Assembly: GCA_963695405.1 (NCBI GenBank)
Contig: CAVOGJ010000014.1
Coordinates: forward strand, 434,001-498,000
Direction: 5' to 3'
DNA length: 64,000 nt
Source of the DNA: CAVOGJ01 sp963695405
GTDB taxonomy: Bacteria > Planctomycetota > Planctomycetia > Pirellulales > Pirellulaceae
The number at the start of each line of letters is the position of its first letter. Position 1 is the first letter of the stretch. Positions 45,760 through 54,401 of the stretch are shown here, in pieces. Below the pieces are notes generated by a model. That model saw only the letters and a list, made by a program, of their open reading frames with translations. It was not told where the DNA came from and did not search any database. Made by a program: the position numbers and the translations under genes.

Positions 45760-48645
45760 CTAAAGCGCGTCCAGCAGCCGGCGACAATCCTCGACCTGAT
45801 AATTCCGATCAGGACTGTCGGGCTTTTCCTCTAGAAAGGCCTCGAGCTTCGCCAGCGCCTCTTGCCCTCGCTGACGCGCTAGTTCGAGGTCGCCATCGAT
45901 ACGGGCCGCCTTCGCCAAGACCTTGAGGCGGAATGCCTGCGTGTCGCGCAGCTGTTGCTGATATTCGTCGTTGTCCGGAAACTTCTCGACAAGCGCTTCC
46001 AGTTCATCCATCGCCCGCGTCGCGTACTCCACCGCCGACGAGATCCTCTCTTCGCGGTCGCCAATCTTTCCGAGCACTTTCAGGCACAGCGCGTGGTCAC
46101 GGCCATAGACCGGATGGTCCATACGGTTTTCAATGGCGTCCAATTGTACCAAGGCCTCTGTGTAGCGGGCGCGAGCCTCGGGCCAGTCGCCCTCGGCAAA
46201 TGAGATATCGGCTAATTGGGTAAGCACGCGGGCCAGATTGGCTCGGTATTCAGGCACATCGGGGCTCGCCGCCTGAAGCTTCTGGGCATCGCCGATCGAT
46301 TCCACGAGTACGGCTTTCTGTGCCGCGGAATTCTTTGTGATCCAGTACAGATTGTTCAGATAGAGCGCGCGGTCAGCCTTTAGCTTCAGGATCTCCGTAT
46401 CCACGGGTGGCTGGCTCAATTCATCCAAGATCGCGCGCGCCGCACGCCCATCAAGTTCTGCCTGCGCTTGCAATGCTGTTTGTTTCGCAGGCGGCTCCTT
46501 CGACAACTGGAGCTTGGCGGCGGTACTGCGGATACGGTTGAGCAGCTCTTTGATCTCGTCACGTCGCCATTCATAGTCATCGAAAGAATACTTTTCCCGA
46601 ATGGCCATCGACTCGGATAGGCGTTGGATGCTCTCATCAAATTTTCCTTCCTTCCGTCGCACGACGCCCAGGTTCATGAGCGTGTTGGCAAGTTTTCGTT
46701 GCAGACGAGCGTCTGGCTGGTTCTTGCTAATTTCCTGACGTAGGCTGAGTGCCTGTTGTAAGGCTTCCGCAGCTAATTCGTTCTGGCCCTGCGCGGTGAG
46801 CACAATACCAAGTTGGTTATACGTATTTGCTAGATCGAACTTTCGTTCTTCATTCTCGGCCTGATCCAGGAGTACCTTCTGTTCACCCAGGGCCTGCTGC
46901 AAAAGCGCTTGGGCTTCGTCGTTCTCCCCTAACTCCTTGTTGATCACACCCAGCCGGTAGTGCGTGCGTGCCGCCTCGTCTCGCGCTTCCCCACCGTACT
47001 TGACGACGAACTGGCTGTAGGCCTCCTTGGCCGAACCAAGCAGCTCCTTTCGTTTCGGTTCCTGGCCGGGCTGACTGAGCAGTCCCTCCTCGGCGACCTC
47101 AGTGTAGAACTGGTCTACCGCCCGCCTGGCGACTCGGTAATTGGCCAGTGCTTCTTCCTTGAGGTAGTAGGTCACCAGGCCAATCAGCACCGCGGCGACC
47201 AGGCCCACGGCGAGAGCGGCAAGTACGCCGGTCACCGTCTTTGGGTGTTGACGCACCCAGCGGCCGGCCCGCACCGTCCACGGCTCCTGCCAGGCCGTGA
47301 CTGGCTGATCATCCAGCCACCGCTGGATATCGGTTGCCAGTAGCTCACAGGTCTGATATCGGTTTTCGATCTTGGTAGCCATCGCTTTCAGACAGATCGC
47401 TTCGAGTGCCTTGGGAACATCAGGTGACAAGGCCCGTGGCGGCAGGAAGTCGCCGACTTGCACTTTCGAGAGCGTCGTGCCAACATCCGATTCCGAGGCG
47501 AACGGAGGCTTGCCGGTCAAGATGCAATACAGCGTAGCGCCGAGTGCGTATACATCCGTGTGAGGGCCCAGCCGTTTCGCCTTGCCGGCGGCCTGTTCGG
47601 GCGCCATGTATTGGGGTGTTCCCTCGCAAACTCCTTCCTTTGCCTCCGTGTCTTCGCTGCCCGACTGCGGAATCAGCGTGTCCTCCTCTGACTCGCCCTT
47701 CAGGTCTTCCTCGCGAGCGCGAGAAATCGCCAAGCCCCAATCCACGACCAGCACCTCGCCATATCGTCCGAGCATCACGTTGCCTGGTTTCAGGTCGCGA
47801 TGCAGGACCCCCCGCGAGTGCGCGTAATGCATCGCCTCGCAGACATCGATGAATTTTTCCAGCAACCGACGAAAACGGTAGCGACGGCGTTCCAGCACGG
47901 ACATGCTTGGACCGTCGCCCCGTTGCGGATCCCAGGCCGTCGCGTCACTGTCGGCGTAGTAGTCCTTAATCGCGTCCTTCAGGCTCGCTCCGCGAATGAA
48001 ACGCATCGCATAGAAGGGACGACCCGTCATGTCGGCACCCAGTCCATAGACCGGGACGATATTGGGGTGTTCCAGGCCACCGGTGATTTCGGCTTCCACG
48101 CGAAATCGCCGACGAAAGAGCGGCTCGTCGGCATACTTGCCGCGGATCTGTTTCAGAGCGACTTCTCGACGAATTTCTTCGTCCTCGGCAATCGAGACGA
48201 ACCCGAGACCGCCTCCTCGATGAGGCCGCAGGACGCGAAATCGTTCTCCCAGCCGTGAGCTACTTTCGCTGGCGGTGCTCCCTTCCGGGCCGATCGAACT
48301 CAATTCGCTCGACGCGATCGTGGCCGCCACATCGTCCAGGGCACGATCGATGTCTTCGTCCTCGAGATTCTCCAATTGCTCACCGATTGTGTCGTACGCC
48401 TGGGTCGCCGCGAGGCTGATTGTCGGATTGCCTTCATGCTCCTCGATATGCCGTTGCATCATCTGCTCCAGCGGATCTCGCTGCTCGGCAGCGAGCGCTT
48501 GACGCCGCATCAAAACGTCGACAATGGGCACCGATTTGTCAGTCATCCATTCCCGCACGGCGGCCATGAGCTGTTCTTCATTGATCAGCTCGTTCTGAAG
48601 GGCCAGCACGCCAAAGAGAAGTTGGCGATCCAGATTCTCGGCCAT
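45760..48645 (-). CDS. Membrane Ser/Thr protein kinase with TPR repeats
   Basis: A complete 961-residue kinase. N-terminal helical region (residues 1-130), Hanks kinase domain about residues 133-445: glycine loop HRGGGLGFVS, VALKQIRG, HRDLKPGN, DWG in place of DFG (VVDWGLA), GTPQYMAPEQAAG, and DVYALGATLY. Transmembrane helix near residues 470-495 (VTGVLAALAVGLVAAVLIGLVTYYL), then about 460 residues of TPR-like repeats outside (TYNQLGIVLTAQGQNELAAEALQQAL and others). DWG kinases of this layout are common in planctomycetes. Signals and targets unknown. Intact, unlike the other kinase. Confidence 0.93.
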   Translation of the reverse strand: MAENLDRQLLFGVLALQNELINEEQLMAAVREWMTDKSVPIVDVLMRRQALAAEQRDPLEQMMQRHIEEHEGNPTISLAATQAYDTIGEQLENLEDEDIDRALDDVAATIASSELSSIGPEGSTASESSSRLGERFRVLRPHRGGGLGFVSIAEDEEIRREVALKQIRGKYADEPLFRRRFRVEAEITGGLEHPNIVPVYGLGADMTGRPFYAMRFIRGASLKDAIKDYYADSDATAWDPQRGDGPSMSVLERRRYRFRRLLEKFIDVCEAMHYAHSRGVLHRDLKPGNVMLGRYGEVLVVDWGLAISRAREEDLKGESEEDTLIPQSGSEDTEAKEGVCEGTPQYMAPEQAAGKAKRLGPHTDVYALGATLYCILTGKPPFASESDVGTTLSKVQVGDFLPPRALSPDVPKALEAICLKAMATKIENRYQTCELLATDIQRWLDDQPVTAWQEPWTVRAGRWVRQHPKTVTGVLAALAVGLVAAVLIGLVTYYLKEEALANYRVARRAVDQFYTEVAEEGLLSQPGQEPKRKELLGSAKEAYSQFVVKYGGEARDEAARTHYRLGVINKELGENDEAQALLQQALGEQKVLLDQAENEERKFDLANTYNQLGIVLTAQGQNELAAEALQQALSLRQEISKNQPDARLQRKLANTLMNLGVVRRKEGKFDESIQRLSESMAIREKYSFDDYEWRRDEIKELLNRIRSTAAKLQLSKEPPAKQTALQAQAELDGRAARAILDELSQPPVDTEILKLKADRALYLNNLYWITKNSAAQKAVLVESIGDAQKLQAASPDVPEYRANLARVLTQLADISFAEGDWPEARARYTEALVQLDAIENRMDHPVYGRDHALCLKVLGKIGDREERISSAVEYATRAMDELEALVEKFPDNDEYQQQLRDTQAFRLKVLAKAARIDGDLELARQRGQEALAKLEAFLEEKPDSPDRNYQVEDCRRLLDAL

Positions 48646-48748
48646 GATGCGCTTTCAGAGAGGAGAGGGTTGCCCCGCCAATGTCGGCTCGATCCCTACG
48701 AATATGCGGCTTTTGATCACGCAGAGCAAGCGCGGGAGGCGCACATTC

Positions 48749-49276
48749 CTAATGGTGATCCGTCGCGTAAGCGCCTTCGCCCCCCTGGGAGCGTCCAAAC
48801 CACGTCCAACTTGTCGAGAAGGAACGATGATGCCAGAGCCGATAATCCCAGCCCCAGGTCCCCTCCGTGGTCGTGGCCGCTCGGCCTAGACGGGTGGCTC
48901 CCCCACCGACAATGCCTACGCGATTCTTGTGAGACGACGGGACTCGAGCCCACCAGCCTACCTCGTCGGCACCGCCCGATCGAATCCAAGGATTCATCTT
49001 GTAGCGATGAGGTGGACTGCTGCCGCGATCAATGTCACCCGGCTTCTGCTTCCGCGGCTTGTGTGGCCGCCCCGGGGCTGTGCTCTGCCCGACACATGCG
49101 TCCACCGGTGGTATGTACGCTCGATGGTGCCAAGTGGCGAGCATGCCAGACTGGGCGGGGCGCGGTGGGGCCTCCGCCTCGCCTGCTTGCCCGCTGGCAC
49201 TGCCAGCAAGACAAACGATCAGGCAGACCACATGAGTGGCCGATTGTCTCATCGTAAGGTAGTGACTGACCCGCAT
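48749..49276 (-). CDS. Small secreted planctomycete hypothetical protein
   Basis: 175 residues (or 167 from the second ATG at 49252). An AGGGA box precedes the start at 49276, then a signal peptide (HVVCLIVCLAGSASG) and a Trp-rich C-terminus with GTWGWDYRLW and GEGAYATDHH. Small secreted proteins ending in a GT.GWDY motif are a recurrent planctomycete type of unknown role. The composition is unusual enough that I hold moderate confidence; it lies between a kinase and the GlcG protein, both on the minus strand. Confidence 0.5.
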   Translation of the reverse strand: MRVSHYLTMRQSATHVVCLIVCLAGSASGQAGEAEAPPRPAQSGMLATWHHRAYIPPVDACVGQSTAPGRPHKPRKQKPGDIDRGSSPPHRYKMNPWIRSGGADEVGWWARVPSSHKNRVGIVGGGATRLGRAATTTEGTWGWDYRLWHHRSFSTSWTWFGRSQGGEGAYATDHH

Positions 49277-49572
49277 TCCGGTCCCTGCGAAACTGAGCGC
49301 TCTATCCCATGCTGGTAACGAAAGATGGGGGTGTCAGAGGATTTACTCGGATGGCTCGACTGTTTACATCCCTTATCGACGGTTTTGGTGCGAAGCGAAG
49401 ATTCGAAGTGAGCGCGTCGATTCGCACTTCGTAGACTGCCCAAGTTGAGACCTGGCTGCGGGCGGGCCCGCATTTTGCCCGCTGAGGGGGGCCAGAAGAA
49501 CATGCTTTGCCTGCCAGACCCTTGCTTGATAAGCAAGGATTCCGGCGCCGTCATTCCGCACCCGCCTGTGTC

Positions 49573-52068
49573 TTACTGGCCGCGCGGATTGCGGTTGAAT
49601 TTCGCGAATGGCAGCCGCACAAAGCCCACTACGTATTGATCCACTCGGAGGGTGGCGGGAGGCTCATAGCCGACGAATCCTCCGACTGTCACCACGTCAT
49701 CTTGGTCGACACCGTCACCGCTGACGCCAAATCCACCGGCCAGCTGGCCTGCGACATACACCGCCGAGCTGCCTGGGAAGAACACGACCCCATTCTGATT
49801 TGCCAAAGGTTCCTTGATCGGTTGACCGCTACCGTCGTCGGAACCGTAGATGACGACCGACGAATCGCCCGGATCGCGGAAGTTGCGGCTGACGTTAAAC
49901 GCATCGAACGACAGAGTGCTCAAGATGGTGGGGTTGGCGTACACGTCGACCGAGAGAGGTGCCAAGTTGACCAGGTTTTCGGCCGTCAGCGGATTCATGC
50001 CGGGCAGTCGCAGTATGCTCTGCGGTCCCACCTTAGCGCAGACTTCTGGACGCTGGTCGCACAGTCCAAGGTGGGGGTCGTTCACCAGGCCCTGATCATC
50101 GTTGGCACCGAGTTCACTTCCCGTGGGATACCGCGGTTCGGACAGGAAGCGAAAGGTGCGGTTGGTCAGAGCGGTTCCCTTGGGAACCGTATCGCCAAAC
50201 ACATTTAGATTCTGAGATACGCTGCCCAGAATGCCGTCGCCGTTAAAGTCAACGATGTCGGGCCTCTGTAGGTCTTCGGCATCGGCGTAGTAGGCCGTGT
50301 TGCGCGCCTTGGCGATCGAAACGTCAATCGAAAAAACGGTTGCGTCAGGCATCCGGAAGACGCCGAGCAGGTTGCCGGCTTGATCCGCCACGGACAGCAC
50401 CATGCGGGTGCGCGAGCCAGGTAGAAAGTCATCGGTCAAGCGAATGGCTGCCCGTGTCAACTTGGCCTGATCGACACCTTGCACGATCATCCTTTCAACG
50501 TCGGCCGCCTTCAGGTCACCTTCCGTCGCGTCATGCGGCGCCACCAACCAACCTTCCGGGACGGCTTGACCTGCCAACAGCGGAACGCCCGGAAGCACGT
50601 CGACGTTGCCGCCGGAGGCGACGGTCGGCCCGCCAGATTGGCGTCCCACGGCCAACAGTCGATCGATCCCTGGTATCGGATAGGTGGGTGTCGGCGTCGG
50701 CCCATAGATCTCGAGCGTGATGCCGACCAGATCGATCCTTCCTGTTGGCAAGACAAAGTCAGGCAGGGGAGACAGACCGTCATTGAACTCCGCGAGGTCA
50801 CGGGTGAAGGCCGAGGGGCCGACCATGCCGCCGCCGGCAGCGGCTATGAACGCCATGAACTCACCCTCGAGCACCAGCGGCGCATTGGTCCGAGCTGTTT
50901 CGCTCTGCGGGACGCCACCTCGGTCCGACGCGTGCACAAAGTCTTGCTCGTGAGTAGCGAAACCGTCTTCGCCGGGGAAAAAGACACCGACCCCGCCCAC
51001 CAGGTTGAGTGGAACTCCGGGGATCGGCAAGCCATCCGTCGTGGTCACCTTCTTAAAAAGGGGCACCCCGCCGGGCAAAGTGGCGATGCCCCGGGCCTGC
51101 GCGGCCGGATCGGTCTGGGCCTGATACCCATACGATTCGGGCCAGGTCCCGAAGAACGCTGCCGAGTTGCTCGTGATGAAGTCGGGATCGGCATTGAAAC
51201 GCGTGACCAATTGAAAGTCATCACTGGCGGCCGGACCCAACGGTGATTTGATACCATCGGCTCCGGGATGCACCTGACTATCGCGACTCTGATGCTCGAT
51301 GCCGAACAGGTCGACTTGGGGAGTGAAGCGGATTTCGGGCGGAAAATGCCCGCCCGTGCCGATCGGTGCGACAAAGCCGGGACCCTGATACTCGGGCTGC
51401 GCGTCTTGCGGCCACGATTGGACCTCTCGCTGTGTGATCGTCGATTGGCTGATGAAACGAATCGTACGACTCGTCAGCGGCGCCGCGTTACTGCTAAAGA
51501 AGGCGGCCGTCCGTGCCTTGGCGACGGCCCCATCAATCGCGAAGGCCAGCCGTGCTGGGTCGCTCTGCAACGCGGCGTCGACATTCGCCTCGACGCGGAC
51601 ACCCAGAATGCGGCCCGTTCGGTCGACGACCGCGATGATCGCGTCATCCGAGGAAGTTGCCTGGGAGGTGCGCTTCAACAGCGTCCCTACGTCACTGGTT
51701 GTGAGCAGATTTTGAGGGCCGGCTTGCACGGCCAGGTTAAACGTCGACTCGTAGTCCAGCGGCGAGACCTCGTCATTCGCCGCTGCCCAAGAGGGGGTCA
51801 ACGCATTCGTCACCAGCAGCGCGTCGAGCGGTGATAAGAGGCCATTCGCATCGACGTCGAGGTAGATCTGGTTGTCGGGTGCCGCCGCCGGCAGCGCCCT
51901 CATGTTTCCCAGCTCGTTCACCACCAGCAGCGCATCCACCGGGCTGACGATGCCGTCGGCATTGACGTCGGTAGGCAACGCCCCATTGTGCCAGCCCGAC
52001 GCCAGCGCATCTCCAGCGAGCGGAACTCTGGATTCCAGACACTCAAGCGTGAGCTTCCGAGTCTTCAT
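49573..52068 (-). CDS. Secreted GlcG/HbpS-type heme-binding protein with dockerins
   Basis: An 831-residue exported protein. The N-terminus (MKTRKLTLECLESRVPLAGD) has an LEPR-like sorting motif, followed by two dockerin calcium modules (DVNADGIVSPVDALLVVNELG and DVDANGLLSPLDALLVTNALT). Two GlcG/HbpS-type domains follow, near residues 130-190 (DAIIAVVDRTGRILGVRVEAN) and 530-610 (RMVLSVADQAGNLLGVFRMPDATVFSIDV), with a long linker. HbpS/GlcG proteins bind heme and cobalamin or act in heme handling. Divergent from the barrel-cytochrome genes with a 460 bp shared upstream region, so it may supply or sense heme for that system. Confidence 0.8.
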   Translation of the reverse strand: MKTRKLTLECLESRVPLAGDALASGWHNGALPTDVNADGIVSPVDALLVVNELGNMRALPAAAPDNQIYLDVDANGLLSPLDALLVTNALTPSWAAANDEVSPLDYESTFNLAVQAGPQNLLTTSDVGTLLKRTSQATSSDDAIIAVVDRTGRILGVRVEANVDAALQSDPARLAFAIDGAVAKARTAAFFSSNAAPLTSRTIRFISQSTITQREVQSWPQDAQPEYQGPGFVAPIGTGGHFPPEIRFTPQVDLFGIEHQSRDSQVHPGADGIKSPLGPAASDDFQLVTRFNADPDFITSNSAAFFGTWPESYGYQAQTDPAAQARGIATLPGGVPLFKKVTTTDGLPIPGVPLNLVGGVGVFFPGEDGFATHEQDFVHASDRGGVPQSETARTNAPLVLEGEFMAFIAAAGGGMVGPSAFTRDLAEFNDGLSPLPDFVLPTGRIDLVGITLEIYGPTPTPTYPIPGIDRLLAVGRQSGGPTVASGGNVDVLPGVPLLAGQAVPEGWLVAPHDATEGDLKAADVERMIVQGVDQAKLTRAAIRLTDDFLPGSRTRMVLSVADQAGNLLGVFRMPDATVFSIDVSIAKARNTAYYADAEDLQRPDIVDFNGDGILGSVSQNLNVFGDTVPKGTALTNRTFRFLSEPRYPTGSELGANDDQGLVNDPHLGLCDQRPEVCAKVGPQSILRLPGMNPLTAENLVNLAPLSVDVYANPTILSTLSFDAFNVSRNFRDPGDSSVVIYGSDDGSGQPIKEPLANQNGVVFFPGSSAVYVAGQLAGGFGVSGDGVDQDDVVTVGGFVGYEPPATLRVDQYVVGFVRLPFAKFNRNPRGQ

Positions 52069-52528
52069 GGCGACCCTACTCGTCCTGCGGTCGGCGGAGT
52101 GGGCTCAGGGCGCGTCGCCTCGGGAACCCCAGGCCGCTCCGTCGCGGGCGGATTCAAGCTGAACGGACCCCGCCGCCGTCTTTACCCAGCTTAATCGCCC
52201 CCCACCCCGAAACGAAGTAAAAGCTACCAAAAGAGGCAAGGTCAGTGGGGAAGGTGAGTCTAATCCGCAAATTCAGCTTAATTTACCCAAGTCGCGAGAC
52301 CGATACGGTTTGACAAGGCGGCTGTCCGTCTGGGGGTGCGTGCGCATCCACGGGGCGTCCGCGAAGGCAAGGTACGAGTTTGAGGTCGATGCTCGTTCGT
52401 CCAAAACACGCCTGGCGACACCGACAACCGAACGCGGGACACACGTTCGTCGTCGCTGAGCATGCTGAGCCTGTGCGCTACTTAGCGGCGAGAGCGTCGG
52501 TGCGGACCCGCCGCTGCTGCTGGCTCCG
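52069..52528. promoter_or_regulatory. Divergent promoter region with repeated modules
   Basis: 460 bp between two divergently transcribed genes. CAGCTTAAT occurs at 52187-52195 and 52274-52282, each beside TTTACCC but in opposite order (TTTACCC-AGCTTAAT and CAGCTTAAT-TTACCC). The spacing is 87 bp. Such duplicated modules suggest binding sites for a shared regulator of the GlcG protein and the barrel-cytochrome genes. No clear -10/-35 pair was found. The right third may hold the barrel gene's signal peptide in a shifted frame (MLSLCALLSGE near 52455). Confidence 0.35.
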
Positions 52529-54373
52529 GTGATTGATGGGAGGCACCTCCGATACCGAGACGCGACTTCGTCCGTCGACGAACGTAACGCGGAGTCGTCC
52601 GCTGCCGTCCGACCCAGTGTCCTGCGCAGTCCGACAGAGGTACCCGAGCGGTTACCGCCAGCCAGCGAGCCAACTTTCGAGCCGAGCCTGCTCGTCACCG
52701 ATTTTGACGCGCCATGGGGCTACGCGGGGCCGAGCGGCATCTTGCCGACCGAGCCCCAAACCAGCAGCCACTTCATCCCGATGGAGGACCGCTGGCGAGC
52801 CGGATTTCCAGCCTGGGATCGCTATGGCAAGGGGCACCCGCCCCAAGATGACTACCCGGGCGTGCAGGGCGCTTGGTGGGATCCGTACAACCAGAATGTG
52901 CTCAAGGGCGATTATCCGCTGATCGGCGATCACACGTTTCTCAAGTTGACGCTGAGGATTTTTATGCTGGGCGAGGCGCGGCAGTTACCGACGCCGACAA
53001 CTCCGTTCGAGGCGACTCGGAATCCGGGCGAGGCCGAGTTCTTTGGCGATCCCGATCAGTGGCTCTACGTACAGAACCAATCCGTCATTCTGGATTGGAT
53101 TCACGGCAATTCGGCGTTCAAACCGCCCGATTGGCGGGTGAAAGTCGACATGATCTACAACTTGAATCACCTCGTGGCCGACGAACTGGGTGTGGTCAGT
53201 CCCGACGTGCGCAAGGGGACCGGCCGTTTCCGCCAGGAGCTGGCTTTGGAGGAGTGGTTCTTCGAGGCGAAACTGAACGACACCAGCCCCTACTATGACT
53301 TTACCTCCGTCCGCATCGGCAGCCAGCCGTTCGTGAGTGACTTTCGCGGTTTTATCTTTGCCGACATTAATCGGTCAGTAAGGTGGTTCGGGACGAGGCA
53401 CGGAAACCGCGATCAGTTTAATGTGATTTGGTTTGATCAGACTGAGAAGGACACCAACAGCGGTCTCAACCGCATCGATCGGGACCGGCACCAGAACACA
53501 TGGATCGCGAATTATTATCGGCAAGATGTGCTCTATCCTGGCCATAACGTCAGTCTCTCGTTTCATGCAAACCTCGACGGTCCGAGTACGGAATTTGATC
53601 GCAATGGCTTTTTGGTGCGTCCCGATCCGGTCGGCATTTTTCAGGAGCACGAAGTTCGGGCCTATTACTTTGGCGCCGCCAACAACGGGCATTTCGACCG
53701 CTACAACGTCTCGGGGGCGTTCTACTACGCCACGGGCGTCGACGATCTCAATCCGATTGCCGGCCGGCGGCAGAGCATTAACAGCTACATGGGTGCGCTG
53801 GAATTGTCATACGATCGCGATTGGGTCCGCTTCCGCACGTCTTACTTCTTCAGTTCCGGAGACCCGGATCCGAACGACACGCGGGCCGAGGGGTTTGACG
53901 CGATTTTTCCCAATCCGGCCTTTGCCGGCACGGAATTCAGTTATTGGGGTCGCCAGAATATTCGCCTGTTTGGCGTGGAACTGAGTAACCGATTGAGCTT
54001 GACGCCCAGTCTGAGGAACGGGAAATTGCAGGCACAAACAAACTTCGTAAACCCCGGCCTACATCTCTTCAACTTGGGTATCGACGCGGAGCTTACCCCC
54101 AAGTTGCGGATGATTCAAAACACGAACTTCCTGTGGTTTAACCAGACCGAGGTCTTGGAGACCTACCTGTTCACGGGAGATGTTCGCAACTATATCGGGA
54201 CGGACCTGAGTCTAGGCGCGGAGTATCGGCCGCTCCTGAACAATAATGTCCTATTCCTGGGGGGGATTGCGACGCTGGTGACGGGGGATGGATTCGATGA
54301 CCTGTTTCGCGATCTTGCTGGTGGCTCGCGAGATTACCTGGCAGGCTTTTTGGAGGCGGTCGTCGAATTCTAG
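52529..54373 (+). CDS. Outer-membrane beta-barrel protein of the cytochrome locus
   Basis: 614 residues from GTG 52529. The body has amphipathic strands of a large barrel (about 20 or more by eye), ends with LEAVVEF (Phe terminus, outer-membrane assembly signal) and matches DUF1302-like planctomycete barrel proteins. A signal peptide is absent from this frame; a hydrophobic start (MLSLCALLSGESVGADP) can be read upstream if one base is added near 52478, so the true N-terminus is probably shifted. It precedes the ten-heme cytochrome by 28 bp, the classical arrangement of a porin-cytochrome conduit. Exact family uncertain. Confidence 0.75.
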   Translation: MIDGRHLRYRDATSSVDERNAESSAAVRPSVLRSPTEVPERLPPASEPTFEPSLLVTDFDAPWGYAGPSGILPTEPQTSSHFIPMEDRWRAGFPAWDRYGKGHPPQDDYPGVQGAWWDPYNQNVLKGDYPLIGDHTFLKLTLRIFMLGEARQLPTPTTPFEATRNPGEAEFFGDPDQWLYVQNQSVILDWIHGNSAFKPPDWRVKVDMIYNLNHLVADELGVVSPDVRKGTGRFRQELALEEWFFEAKLNDTSPYYDFTSVRIGSQPFVSDFRGFIFADINRSVRWFGTRHGNRDQFNVIWFDQTEKDTNSGLNRIDRDRHQNTWIANYYRQDVLYPGHNVSLSFHANLDGPSTEFDRNGFLVRPDPVGIFQEHEVRAYYFGAANNGHFDRYNVSGAFYYATGVDDLNPIAGRRQSINSYMGALELSYDRDWVRFRTSYFFSSGDPDPNDTRAEGFDAIFPNPAFAGTEFSYWGRQNIRLFGVELSNRLSLTPSLRNGKLQAQTNFVNPGLHLFNLGIDAELTPKLRMIQNTNFLWFNQTEVLETYLFTGDVRNYIGTDLSLGAEYRPLLNNNVLFLGGIATLVTGDGFDDLFRDLAGGSRDYLAGFLEAVVEF

Positions 54374-54401
54374 CCGTTCAGGCCTTAACGGGTCGTGCCG
54401 C

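Noticed and set aside
48925..48950. A T-loop-like GGGCTCGAGTCCC on the minus strand resembling a tRNA arm
   Set aside because: No acceptor, D or anticodon arms can be folded around it, and it lies inside a plausible coding frame.
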